NCBI RefSeq assembly: GCF_013391475.1
Contig: NZ_JACBAZ010000001.1
Span: 62,001-126,000, forward strand
Direction: 5' to 3'
Length of the DNA stretch: 64,000 nucleotides
Source: Oceaniferula marina
Lineage (GTDB): Bacteria; Verrucomicrobiota; Verrucomicrobiia; Verrucomicrobiales; Akkermansiaceae
Of this stretch, positions 35,999-44,588 are shown in pieces (within the stretch, counting starts at the first letter, position 1; each line of letters opens with the position of its first letter). The notes below the pieces were generated by a model that ran no database searches, had not been told where the DNA came from, and saw only the letters and a program-made list of their open reading frames with translations. Position numbers and translations under genes: made by a program.

Positions 35999-37852
35999 AT
36001 GACAACACTGGCGATCGCGCTTGGAGCAATGGTTTTTTATTTGGTGGCGTACCATACCTATGGGCGGTGGTTGGGGCACAAGATTTTTCGTTTGAGTACA
36101 AGTGCTGAGGTTCCCTCGGTGGCTATGGAGGATGGGAAGGATTACGTTCCCACCAGCAAAGGGGTGGTGTTTGGGCATCATTTTACCTCAATTGCGGGAA
36201 CCGGACCGATTGTCGGGCCGGCATTGGCTGTGATGTGGGGATGGCTTCCAGCGCTGCTCTGGGTTTTGTTTGGCTCGGTGTTCATTGGTGCGGTGCATGA
36301 CTTGGGCGCTTTGGTGGTTTCGATGCGGAACCGGGGGCACACGGTTGGGGACATTGCCGGGCGGGTGATTTCTCCCAGAGTTCGAGTGTTGTTTCTACTC
36401 ATCCTGTTTTTGGCTTTGACGATTGTTCTGGCTATTTTTGGTTTGGTGATTGCCTCGGTCTTCGAAACGTATCCGCAATCGATCGCTCCGTGTTTATTGC
36501 AGATTCCGCTGGCTGTGGCGATCGGGCTGTTGATTCACCGCAAAGGCGGAAACATCATGTGGGCTTCGCTTCTGGCCTTGGCTTTGATGTATCTATCGGT
36601 TGTCTACGGTAATGTAGGCTGGCTTGGCGAAATGAATACCTGGTTGAAAGCCCAGGGGGTGATGTGGTGGGTGTCGGTATTGTTGGTGTATTCGTATGTG
36701 GCCTCGGTATTGCCTGTCTGGGTGCTGCTTCAGCCCAGGGACTATATCAATGCCTTACAGCTTTTGGCCACGTTGGCCTTGGTTGTGATGGGCTTGGTGG
36801 TTGCCGGGGTGTTTGGAGGTGCTGTCGTTGATGGCATTCGACCGGAGTTGAAAATGGTGGCTCCGGCCGTGGAGTCGTCATTGGAGCTCAAGCAGGTGCC
36901 GGCGATTTTTCCGTTTTTGTTTATCACGATTGCTTGCGGGGCGATTTCGGGTTTCCACTGCCTTGTTTCATCCGGGACGTCATCGAAGCAGCTTCGTTGT
37001 GAGACGGATGCCCGGTTTGTCGGTTATGGTTCCATGTTGACCGAGGGGTTTCTCGCGGTGTTGGTCATTTTGGCCTGTGTTGCCGGTCTGGGATTAGGGA
37101 TATCAGGTGCTGGCGGGGAGACCTTGCTTGGGACTGAAGCCTGGGACGCCCGCTACCAAGGATGGGGGAGCATGAACCTCGCGGCCAAAGTCGGAGCCTT
37201 TGTCGATGGTTCCGCCAATTTCCTCAAGGCGCTTGGCTTGTCCGCAGAATTTTCAACCGCTCTCATGGGGGTGTTTGTGGCATCCTTTGCCGCAACCACA
37301 CTGGATACGGCATGTCGTCTGCAGCGGTATGTGGTGCAGGAGTTGGCAACATGCCTGATGCCGGCAGACGGAGTGCGTCGGCCGGGTGTTGGATTCCGTC
37401 GACCTTTGTCATGTTTGGCCAACAAACATGGCGCGACGATTTTTGCCATCGCGGTGGCGTGGTGGATGGCTTCTCTTCCCGGGGCTCCCGGAAAACCGGC
37501 GGGAACCGGCGGCTTGATACTGTGGCCACTTTTCGGGGCGACCAACCAGCTATTGGGGGGGCTTGCCTTTCTCGTGATCTTATTCTGGATGAAACGTCAG
37601 CGTATGCCGCTGTGGTTTCTTATCGTTCCCGCATTTTTGATGTTGGTATTGCCGGCCTGGGCGATGGCCCATCAGATATTTGTCCAGGCAGTGGGAGGAA
37701 CCGAGAGTTGGATCGGGCAGCAGCGCTGGTTACTGGTCGGGATTGGCTTGCTTTCGTTGGTTCTCGAACTGTGGATGATTTTGGAAGCCGTCTGGGCGTG
37801 GAAGAAGCTGAAAGCTGGTGGGCTGGACGAGTCTCAGGAACGAGCGGAGTGA
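35999..37852 (+). CDS. cstA: Carbon starvation protein A (CstA family peptide/pyruvate transporter)
   Basis: ATG 35999 (MTTLAIALGAMV) is chosen; a GTG at 35957 is also in frame. 617 residues with about 16 hydrophobic segments. CstA landmarks: YLVAYHTYGRWLGHKIF, DYVPTSKGVVFGHHFTSIAGTGPIVGPALAVMWGW, IGAVHDLGALVVSMRNRGHTVGDIAG, ISGFHCLVSSGTSSKQL, and FGATNQLLGGLAFLV. The family takes up peptides or pyruvate, often during carbon starvation. No BtsS/YpdA-type two-component genes lie next to it. Confidence 0.92.
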   Translation: MTTLAIALGAMVFYLVAYHTYGRWLGHKIFRLSTSAEVPSVAMEDGKDYVPTSKGVVFGHHFTSIAGTGPIVGPALAVMWGWLPALLWVLFGSVFIGAVHDLGALVVSMRNRGHTVGDIAGRVISPRVRVLFLLILFLALTIVLAIFGLVIASVFETYPQSIAPCLLQIPLAVAIGLLIHRKGGNIMWASLLALALMYLSVVYGNVGWLGEMNTWLKAQGVMWWVSVLLVYSYVASVLPVWVLLQPRDYINALQLLATLALVVMGLVVAGVFGGAVVDGIRPELKMVAPAVESSLELKQVPAIFPFLFITIACGAISGFHCLVSSGTSSKQLRCETDARFVGYGSMLTEGFLAVLVILACVAGLGLGISGAGGETLLGTEAWDARYQGWGSMNLAAKVGAFVDGSANFLKALGLSAEFSTALMGVFVASFAATTLDTACRLQRYVVQELATCLMPADGVRRPGVGFRRPLSCLANKHGATIFAIAVAWWMASLPGAPGKPAGTGGLILWPLFGATNQLLGGLAFLVILFWMKRQRMPLWFLIVPAFLMLVLPAWAMAHQIFVQAVGGTESWIGQQRWLLVGIGLLSLVLELWMILEAVWAWKKLKAGGLDESQERAE

Positions 37853-37933
37853 GCAAAATAAGGGCAGAAATTGATTGTTTGTCAGCGAGTTTACACTCGA
37901 CACCCTCGTGCAAGTGTTGAGAATCTATGCCTC

Positions 37934-38617
37934 ATGCGTGTACGACTACTCATTTTATTGATGCTGGGTCTGCTTGGCCTGGCAAATGCGGCTGAGCACC
38001 ACGTCATCCTCTGTGGGGGGCCTGCTCTGCGGAAGTGGGAAAACTTACGGGTTGAGCGAGACCAGCACGACCGCTGGTGGGCTAATTTCATTCGGGCGTC
38101 CACCCTGAGGATGGTGGAAATTCGTCGAGCCTACGGCAAAGAGGCCAAGATTACCTGGATTGTATACCGCCCCGGTTATGTTGCCCGCGGTGCGGAAGAC
38201 GGCAAGCCGTATACCAAGTGGATTACAGAACAAGCGACAAAGCGCAATGTCACCTTGCGCTGGGTGAGCAGCGGGAGTGCTGCCATCAGTGCGATCAACA
38301 ACCATCCATCAAAATCGGTGGTCACATTTGATTTTTTCGGGCATTCGAATAAGTTCTGTTTCCTGCTCGACTACAGCTCCTACATCATGGGGGTGAGTAA
38401 AGCATGGATCCACCAGAACGAACTCGGAAAGATTCGGAGTAGCATTTTTGCCAGACATGCCCAGTGTCAAAGTTGGGGGTGTCACACCGGAGAAAGCATG
38501 AGTGCCGTTTGGAAACGCCAGACAGGTAAAACCCTGATCGGAGTGCGTGGAAAAACAAACTACGAAGCGGTCGGACAAGGGCGTATGCCCACGGTCAACG
38601 GCAGCTGGGTTCGTTAA
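37934..38617 (+). CDS. Secreted protein of unknown function with a putative His-Cys dyad
   Basis: ATG 37934 (MRVRLLILLMLGLLGLANA) is chosen for its clean signal peptide, cleaved after Ala19-Ala20; 227 residues. The mature part begins HHVILCGGPALRKWENLRVERD and has alternating strands such as ITWIVYRPGY and SVVTFDFFGHSNKF. His in FFGHSN and Cys in CQSWGCHTGESMS are spaced as in caspase-fold (C14/C11/C25-like) peptidases, where a His after a strand and a Cys after the next strand form the dyad. I do not recognise the family. It stands between cstA and bioB, alone in its transcript as far as can be seen. Confidence 0.5.
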   Translation: MRVRLLILLMLGLLGLANAAEHHVILCGGPALRKWENLRVERDQHDRWWANFIRASTLRMVEIRRAYGKEAKITWIVYRPGYVARGAEDGKPYTKWITEQATKRNVTLRWVSSGSAAISAINNHPSKSVVTFDFFGHSNKFCFLLDYSSYIMGVSKAWIHQNELGKIRSSIFARHAQCQSWGCHTGESMSAVWKRQTGKTLIGVRGKTNYEAVGQGRMPTVNGSWVR

Positions 38618-38766
38618 CACACTAAGCCTAAAACAGACACGAGACCGGGGTGATCTGACCGGATCTCACGCACCTCTCCGATTGTATCCTACTTCCCATT
38701 GATGCCTGCCTCAGCGGCACGCCATTCCATTTCCCATTATCAACTACATTTCCTACGCATAACGAT

Positions 38767-39771
38767 ATGAAATTCGAAGAACTCAACGAACTCTACAAAC
38801 TCCCGTTTTTTGACCTGCTTCAGAAGGCCCGTGAATGTCACGTTGCCAACTGGCCGAAAAAAGAAATCCAACTCTGCACCTTGCTTTCCATCAAGACCGG
38901 TGGTTGCTCCGAGGATTGTTCCTATTGTTCGCAGTCGTCCCGTCACAGCTCCAACATTGAACGTGAGCCATTGATGGAAAAAGAAGCCGTCATGGAGCGT
39001 GCGCTCGCAGCACGCTCGAGTGGGGCGACCCGATTCTGTATGGGCGCAGCCTGGAAGGGGGTGCGTAAAAATACCAAAACCTTTGATGCGGTTCTCGATA
39101 TCGTCAGTTCAGTCGCTGATCTCGGTATGGAAGTCTGCGTGACTCTTGGTGAACTCGGACCAGATGAGGCAAAGCAGCTCAAGGAGGCCGGGGTGACCGC
39201 TTATAACCATAACCTCGATACCTCACGCGAGCATTACCCGAACATCGTGACCTCGCATACCTACGACGACCGTCTGCAGACGATTCGCCACGCCCAGGAT
39301 GCCGGAATGAGCGTTTGTTGTGGTGGTATCCTTGGTCTTGGCGAAACGGTAGAAGACCGCCTGAAAATGATCGAGGTGATTTCCGAATTCAACCCCCAGC
39401 CAGAGAGTGTGCCCATCAACTCACTGATGCCCATGCCGGGCACTCCACTTGCGGAAGCGCATTCGGTGGATATTTTCGAAGTCATCAAGATGGTGGCCAT
39501 TGCCCGGATTGCGTGCCCGAAAGCCAAGGTGCGCTTGTCCGCAGGCCGCAGCCAGATGTCTGAGGAGGGACAATCGATGTGTTTCTTCGCCGGCGCCAAC
39601 TCGATTTTCTACGGTGAGAAGCTACTGACCTCCGAGAACTCGGCGATCAAGAAGGACATTTCTCTGATCAACAAACTGGAAATCAACCCGCTTCAGCCCA
39701 ACCCGGACATGGAGGCCCCTGAAGTCGAGTGTGACAAGGAGTTGTCACCTGCTCCATGCTGCGCTGAATAA
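38767..39771 (+). CDS. bioB: Biotin synthase
   Basis: 334 residues from ATG 38767. Radical SAM cluster motif CxxxCxxC in GGCSEDCSYCSQS, then the 2Fe-2S ligands (Cys in FCMGAAW, VCVTLG and the Arg in VRLSAGRSQMS), plus YNHNLDTSREHY and GGILGLGE. It inserts sulfur into dethiobiotin using S-adenosylmethionine. No other bio genes are seen in the window. It starts a rightward set with a ketoacyl synthase (20 bp later) and an L,D-transpeptidase. Confidence 0.96.
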   Translation: MKFEELNELYKLPFFDLLQKARECHVANWPKKEIQLCTLLSIKTGGCSEDCSYCSQSSRHSSNIEREPLMEKEAVMERALAARSSGATRFCMGAAWKGVRKNTKTFDAVLDIVSSVADLGMEVCVTLGELGPDEAKQLKEAGVTAYNHNLDTSREHYPNIVTSHTYDDRLQTIRHAQDAGMSVCCGGILGLGETVEDRLKMIEVISEFNPQPESVPINSLMPMPGTPLAEAHSVDIFEVIKMVAIARIACPKAKVRLSAGRSQMSEEGQSMCFFAGANSIFYGEKLLTSENSAIKKDISLINKLEINPLQPNPDMEAPEVECDKELSPAPCCAE

Positions 39772-39791
39772 CTCATTCATCGCAACCAATC

Positions 39792-41039
39792 ATGCACGTT
39801 GCCATCACGGGAATCGCTGCCGTCAGTGGGCTGGGTGAAAACCTGTCTGTCCATGCGCAGAGGATGGAGGCCGGAGAGAATGCTCTGCGGCCGCTATCCG
39901 CAATGCCTGGTGCCGACGCCCGTTATGAAGCTTTTGACGGTTTGCATGCCGGATGGATTGAGGACCGGGGGCTATTGGTGTCCCGAAAATGGGCACCGGG
40001 GTCCACGCTTTCGTTGCATGTGGCCCGACAGGCGATTGCGGATGCTGGCCTGACATCGGAAGACCTGGTGGACGCCGCTGTGATGGTGGGCAGTAGCCGG
40101 GGAAATGTCGGTGGTTGGGTTGGCCCGTGGCCCGGGCGCAGACCATTCAAGTTGATGGCTGCAAGTAACTCAATGCACGGTGAATTGGCATCGGCTGTGA
40201 GTATTGAGCTTGGGATTCGCGGTCCTTGGCAGGTGATTGCCAGTGGCTGTGCCGCGAGTCTGGATGCCATGGGTATGGCTTGGATGATGATCCGAACCGG
40301 AGTGGTTAAGCGTGCGATTGTTCTAGGGGTGGAGCTTCCATTGATTCCGGAAGTATTGCATACCTACGCCAAGACCGGAGTGCTTGCCACGAGCCCGGTG
40401 AATGACCCGTATTCGCCACAGGCTGGTGGATTTTTCCCCGGAGAAGCGGGGGCGGCCGTGGTGTTGGAATCGGTGACGGCACTGGCGGAGCGTCGCCGAG
40501 CCGCCGAGTCGTCTTACCCGGGTGGGCACGTGGATTCAGCAACAGATGAACAAAGTGTGGCGAAGTCTGTGCCTCTCATGACCGGGTTCTGGTGTAATTC
40601 TGATGCTGATTCTCCGATCGGTATGCCCAATGATGGCGCGGGCGTTCGCGATTGCGTAAAGCGGGCTGTGCAAGAGCTTGAGGGCGAGCCTCCGATAGCT
40701 GCGGTTTGCCCACATGCCAGTGGAACCTTGTTACATGGTATTGCCGAACTCGCAGCATTGCGTGAATCGTTACCACGGGATCAGCAGATTTCCTTACATC
40801 CTTTGAAACCCTACACGGGGCATACCGTTGGAGCCAGTGGTGTGCTGGATGCCGCGATCATGGCTCATTATCTTCGAAAGCAGGCGCTGCCTCCGAATTT
40901 ACCGGGCTTGACCCCTCCAGGTGAGCCGTATGACCTGAGCTCCCGACCTCTCGACTCACAAGGTGCGACGGTGATGAAAATTGCCGTTGGCATGGGCGGT
41001 CATAATTCGGTGATTGCCATGCGTTCTCCTTCTTTGTGA
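39792..41039 (+). CDS. Beta-ketoacyl-ACP synthase-like protein (KAS I/II family)
   Basis: 415 residues from ATG 39792. Condensing-enzyme layout with the active Cys in IASGCAASLDAMGMAW and the two His in VCPHASGTLLHG and KPYTGHTVGASGVLDA, spaced as in FabF/FabB. The segment around Cys differs from the usual VxTACATG in housekeeping FabF (here ASGCAASLD). Such enzymes extend acyl chains on ACP. Its place right after bioB hints at a role in making the biotin pimeloyl precursor, but it could equally be a polyketide-like or lipid enzyme (inference). Ends overlapping the next frame. Confidence 0.78.
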   Translation: MHVAITGIAAVSGLGENLSVHAQRMEAGENALRPLSAMPGADARYEAFDGLHAGWIEDRGLLVSRKWAPGSTLSLHVARQAIADAGLTSEDLVDAAVMVGSSRGNVGGWVGPWPGRRPFKLMAASNSMHGELASAVSIELGIRGPWQVIASGCAASLDAMGMAWMMIRTGVVKRAIVLGVELPLIPEVLHTYAKTGVLATSPVNDPYSPQAGGFFPGEAGAAVVLESVTALAERRRAAESSYPGGHVDSATDEQSVAKSVPLMTGFWCNSDADSPIGMPNDGAGVRDCVKRAVQELEGEPPIAAVCPHASGTLLHGIAELAALRESLPRDQQISLHPLKPYTGHTVGASGVLDAAIMAHYLRKQALPPNLPGLTPPGEPYDLSSRPLDSQGATVMKIAVGMGGHNSVIAMRSPSL

Positions 41040-41059
41040 TTGTTCATTCATCGAGTGAT

Positions 41060-41503
41060 ATGCCGATCCGTGTCTCCATCCGTGACCAGCGTCTGAGATT
41101 GTTCTCTGGGAGCCAGCTCGTGCGGGAGTATGTGATCTCGAGCGCTGCCAATGGAACGGGCTTCGAAGAAGGGAGTTACTGCACACCGATGGGACGCTTT
41201 GAAATCAGCGAAATGATTGGAGCCGAAGAACCAGAAGGTACGATTTTTCGAGCACGTGAAGCGGTTGGGCTCTGGGATGGATCGTCAGACGGAGGCGATC
41301 TGGTTTTGTCCCGGATATTGTGGCTGCATGGATTGGATGCCGACAATGCGAATACCAAAAGCCGCTATATTTATATTCACGGAACGAACCATGAGGATCG
41401 TCTCGGGATTCCCGCAAGCTGTGGATGCATCCGTATGTCCAACGAGGATGTGATCGATCTTTTTGATCGTGTACAGCCAGGTGAACGCGTTGAGATCCTT
41501 TGA
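41060..41503 (+). CDS. L,D-transpeptidase (YkuD family)
   Basis: ATG 41060 (MPIRVSIRDQRL) is chosen after a GAG site; a GTG at 41036 overlapping the previous stop is possible. 147 residues. The YkuD domain is nearly the whole protein: IYIHGTNHEDRLGIPASCGCIRMSNEDV carries the HGT and SxGCIRM motifs with the catalytic Cys. No signal peptide is seen, which is unusual for a periplasmic cross-linker. Family role: 3-3 cross-links in peptidoglycan or attachment of lipoproteins. It closes the bioB set and converges on nuoN. Confidence 0.85.
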   Translation: MPIRVSIRDQRLRLFSGSQLVREYVISSAANGTGFEEGSYCTPMGRFEISEMIGAEEPEGTIFRAREAVGLWDGSSDGGDLVLSRILWLHGLDADNANTKSRYIYIHGTNHEDRLGIPASCGCIRMSNEDVIDLFDRVQPGERVEIL

Positions 41504-41527
41504 GCCGGAGGGAATGGACAAATGGTC

Positions 41528-42970
41528 TTACTGTCCGAGTAGGCAGATAATCGGCTGGGGGAAGATGCCGATTATCACGATGGCGGCCGTCAGCGTGATG
41601 AGAACCGCCTTGGTGATACTCGGAATGGTCAGCGCTTTTTCATTGCGTGCCGCATTCCAATACATGGCTTTAACCACCTTGAGGTAGTAGTAGAATCCGG
41701 CAGCCACGCAGATGAAGGCAATGGTGATCACACACCAGGAGACAGCTTGAGGTTGCGCTGTCAGGGCGGCTTTGAAGATGAAAAATTTCCCCCAGAAACC
41801 GGCGGTCAGCGGAATGCCGGCCATGGCGGCCATGGTGATCGTGGTTGCTGCTGCGAGGAGTGGGTTGCGTTGACCGAGCCCGTCAAAGGCTTCGATGGCA
41901 TCGCTGTCCTCCTGGTTGCGAACCAAGGCAAGGATGAAGAAGGCGGAAAAGGTCATGACCAGATAGGTTGCCAGATAGAAAGAAACCGCGGTGATATCGT
42001 AGCAAGCGATGCCGATGGTGAGGAAGCCTGCGTGTGCGATGGAGGAGTATCCGAGCAAGCGCTTGAAGTTGGATTGTTTGATGGCTCCGAGGTTTCCGTA
42101 AAGCAAGGTGGCTCCCGCCATGATCGACAGAATCAGGAATACCTGAGCCTGGGTAGGGGCATCGGCTTCGAGGAAAGGGTTGAGAATTTTCCACATCACA
42201 ATGAATCCAGCCGCTTTGGAGGCTACCGAGAGATAGGCGGTGATCGGAGTGGGGGCACCTTGATATACGTCCGGAATCCAGAGCTGCATCGGCACGGCAC
42301 CGATTTTGAATCCGAGGGCTATGATCATCAGAGCGAGACCGAAGAGCAGGAAACTGAGGTTGAGGTCCTGGGATGCGAGAGCTGTAGGAATGAGTGCAAG
42401 GTCGGTGGTTCCCAGTGACCCGTAGACCCAGGCGATACCGTAGACAAGGAAGCCGGTGGACAGCCCGCCGAGGATTAGATATTTGACCCCGGCTTCAAGT
42501 GAGCCAACGTTGCGGCGCATGTAGGCAACCAGCACGTAGAAGGTAATCGTGACCAATTCCAGAGCGACAAAGATGGAGACCAGATCTTTGGCTGAGGCCA
42601 TCCACATCAAGCCGGCACAGGCAAAGACAGGGAGGCAGAAAAATTCCCCCATACTCTCTTCACTGCGGTCGCCACAGGTGAAACGGGCAAGAATCTTGCG
42701 GAAGTCGAATGCCATCAGCAGGACCAGAATGGTGCTGACCAGTGCGATCAGTTTGTAGAATCTGGCGAGAGCATCATAGGCGTAAAAACGAGACATCCAC
42801 GAAGGAACCTCGGCATGTAAGGGGGCGGTGCATTGGAGTAGGAGAATGACCGTCAACCCTGCTGCGGCGATCAAAGCGATACGCGATTTCTTGCCATCGG
42901 TGAAGGCTTCGAACATCAGTAGGAAGACACCAAATGCAACGGTGAGGAATTCGAGGTAGTGAGCTTGCAT
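41528..42970 (-). CDS. nuoN: NADH-quinone oxidoreductase subunit N
   Basis: 480 residues from ATG 42970, with about 13-14 membrane helices. Antiporter-like subunit features: VALELVTITFYVLVAYMR, GVKYLILGGLSTGFLVYGIAWVYG, KIGAVPMQLWIPDVYQGAPTPITAYLSVASKAAGF (Lys/His proton path), and LLGYSSIAHAGFLTIG. It pumps protons in the membrane arm of complex I. Last gene of the leftward nuo operon, 51 bp after nuoM. Confidence 0.96.
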   Translation of the reverse strand: MQAHYLEFLTVAFGVFLLMFEAFTDGKKSRIALIAAAGLTVILLLQCTAPLHAEVPSWMSRFYAYDALARFYKLIALVSTILVLLMAFDFRKILARFTCGDRSEESMGEFFCLPVFACAGLMWMASAKDLVSIFVALELVTITFYVLVAYMRRNVGSLEAGVKYLILGGLSTGFLVYGIAWVYGSLGTTDLALIPTALASQDLNLSFLLFGLALMIIALGFKIGAVPMQLWIPDVYQGAPTPITAYLSVASKAAGFIVMWKILNPFLEADAPTQAQVFLILSIMAGATLLYGNLGAIKQSNFKRLLGYSSIAHAGFLTIGIACYDITAVSFYLATYLVMTFSAFFILALVRNQEDSDAIEAFDGLGQRNPLLAAATTITMAAMAGIPLTAGFWGKFFIFKAALTAQPQAVSWCVITIAFICVAAGFYYYLKVVKAMYWNAARNEKALTIPSITKAVLITLTAAIVIIGIFPQPIICLLGQ

Positions 42971-43021
42971 GGTGGGAAAGAGTGATTGGAAAATACAGAA
43001 TCGGATAAGGCCTGGCTGGAC

Positions 43022-44458
43022 TTATTGTTGAGGAAGGAATTGAAGGATGATTTGCGGGTAAATGCCCACGATGAGTAGCACGGCGCCCAGCATGTAGGAT
43101 GGGATTTTACCGCAGAGGCTGAGGTCACTGGCATCTTCGGTGGATTTGACCAGTGGGCCTTGGAAGCAGTCGCGGTAGGCTCGTAGAACATAGACGGCGG
43201 AGATGACCACCCCCCAGAGGGCGATGATGGTGGTTATCTGGACCAGCCCCAGAGGTTCTCCTGCCTTCCAGCTGGCAAAGCCGGCGAGGAAGACCATGAT
43301 TTCGCCTGCAAAGTTGGCCAGGCCTGGCAGTCCGATGGATGCCATCCCGGCGAGACCGAAGATGAATGCCAGTGCCGGAGCCTTTTTGGCAAGTCCTCCA
43401 AGTTGATTGATTTCGAGGGTCCCGGTTTTTTCTTCGACCACGGAACTCAATGAGAACAGGAGAGCGATGGAGATACCGTGGGCAAACATCAGCAGCACAG
43501 CCGCGGGTTCGGCGATCTGGTTGCTAGGATCGGCAGCCAGTGCTGCGATGGCGAGGAAGATATAGCCCATGTGCATCACCGAGGAATTACCGAACATCAG
43601 GTCGAGTCGTTTCTGGTTGATGGTAACCAAGCCTACCCAGATGATGTTGCCCAGCAGTAGTGAGCAGAGCAGTGGCAACCAGTGGGCCATGCCATCGGGG
43701 GCGACATTCATGCCCACGACCAGCAGTCCGTAGAGACCGAATTTTTTAAGCACTCCGGCATGCAGCATGGAGACTGGAGCCGGGGCACTGGCGTATGCCG
43801 GAGCAGCCCATGAGTGCAGAGGGAAGAGGGAGATCAGCGTGCCAAAGCCAATAATAAGAAGTAGGGCGATGGTCTTCTGGGCCTCGAGTGGAACTTTGGC
43901 GTTAGCGAGGTCGGCCATGGCGAAGCTACCGGCGTGGTAGGTGGCCAGCAGGAGACCGGCGAGTAAAACAATCGATCCAAACGCGAGGTAGATGGTGATT
44001 TTCCAGGCAACTTGTTTACGCTCTCCCCGACCGAGGATGCCGATCATCAGAAAGGTGGGGATCAGTGCGAGTTCGTGGAAGGCATAGAAGAAAAAGACGT
44101 CGGTGGAGAGGAAGGCTCCGATGCATCCGGCAGCGATGAACAGGGTGCTTGAAAACCAAAGTTTTTCACGACCTTCCGGGCATTTGCCGGAATACACGGC
44201 GGCCAGGGTGATCAACACGCTGAGAAGCAGCATCACGGCCGAAGCTCCACTGCTGTGAAATCCGAGGCTGAGGTTGATTTCAGGATCTGCAAGAACCTGG
44301 AATCCGGTGTTCCAGTTTGGACTGGACGCATTCATCAGGGGGAAGGATGCCAGCACGATGTTGCCGAGGGCCGCCGCCAAGGCGGTCTTGCGGGCTGGAG
44401 CACCGCAAAGAATGGCGATGGCTGCGAGCAGTGGTAGAAGAATGAGAGTAAAGAGCAT
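43022..44458 (-). CDS. nuoM: NADH-quinone oxidoreductase subunit M
   Basis: 478 residues from ATG 44458. Features: FFYAFHELALIPTFLMIGILGRGERK (proton-path Glu), GTLISLFPLHSWAAPAYASAPAPVSMLHAGVLKKFGLYGL, and NSSVMHMGYIFLAIAAL. It is one of the three antiporter-like proton-pumping subunits of complex I. The spacer before it (towards nuoL) carries a degenerate copy of the two short repeats described separately. Confidence 0.96.
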   Translation of the reverse strand: MLFTLILLPLLAAIAILCGAPARKTALAAALGNIVLASFPLMNASSPNWNTGFQVLADPEINLSLGFHSSGASAVMLLLSVLITLAAVYSGKCPEGREKLWFSSTLFIAAGCIGAFLSTDVFFFYAFHELALIPTFLMIGILGRGERKQVAWKITIYLAFGSIVLLAGLLLATYHAGSFAMADLANAKVPLEAQKTIALLLIIGFGTLISLFPLHSWAAPAYASAPAPVSMLHAGVLKKFGLYGLLVVGMNVAPDGMAHWLPLLCSLLLGNIIWVGLVTINQKRLDLMFGNSSVMHMGYIFLAIAALAADPSNQIAEPAAVLLMFAHGISIALLFSLSSVVEEKTGTLEINQLGGLAKKAPALAFIFGLAGMASIGLPGLANFAGEIMVFLAGFASWKAGEPLGLVQITTIIALWGVVISAVYVLRAYRDCFQGPLVKSTEDASDLSLCGKIPSYMLGAVLLIVGIYPQIILQFLPQQ

Positions 44459-44470
44459 GGTTGTTTTCTA

Positions 44471-44588
44471 TTGAGGCCTGCGGCGCAGACTGGATGAACA
44501 AGATTGTCTTTGGACGATTTACAGGGTTTTGTTTGAGGTGTTGGCGTGAGTTGATGATTCTTGAATCTTCTTGTCTTGTATCTCTTTA
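44471..44588. repeat. nuoL-nuoM spacer with two short interspersed repeats (degenerate)
   Basis: 44471-44527 carries a diverged copy of the GCCTGCGGCGCAGAC-type repeat with two further GGAT/AGATT blocks. 44555-44588 carries TTCTTGAATCTTCTTGTCTTG, the second repeat, which runs into the nuoL stop codon. The same order is seen in two other nuo spacers. Confidence 0.75.

Noticed and set aside
38690-38720. Further copy of the nuo spacer repeat before bioB (TTGATGCCTGC)
   Set aside because: Only 11 bases match; the hairpin and the GACAGGATT part are missing, so it may be chance.
41747-42418. 223-residue plus-strand frame opposite nuoN
   Set aside because: Antisense to a membrane protein gene; charged, repetitive composition with no domain.
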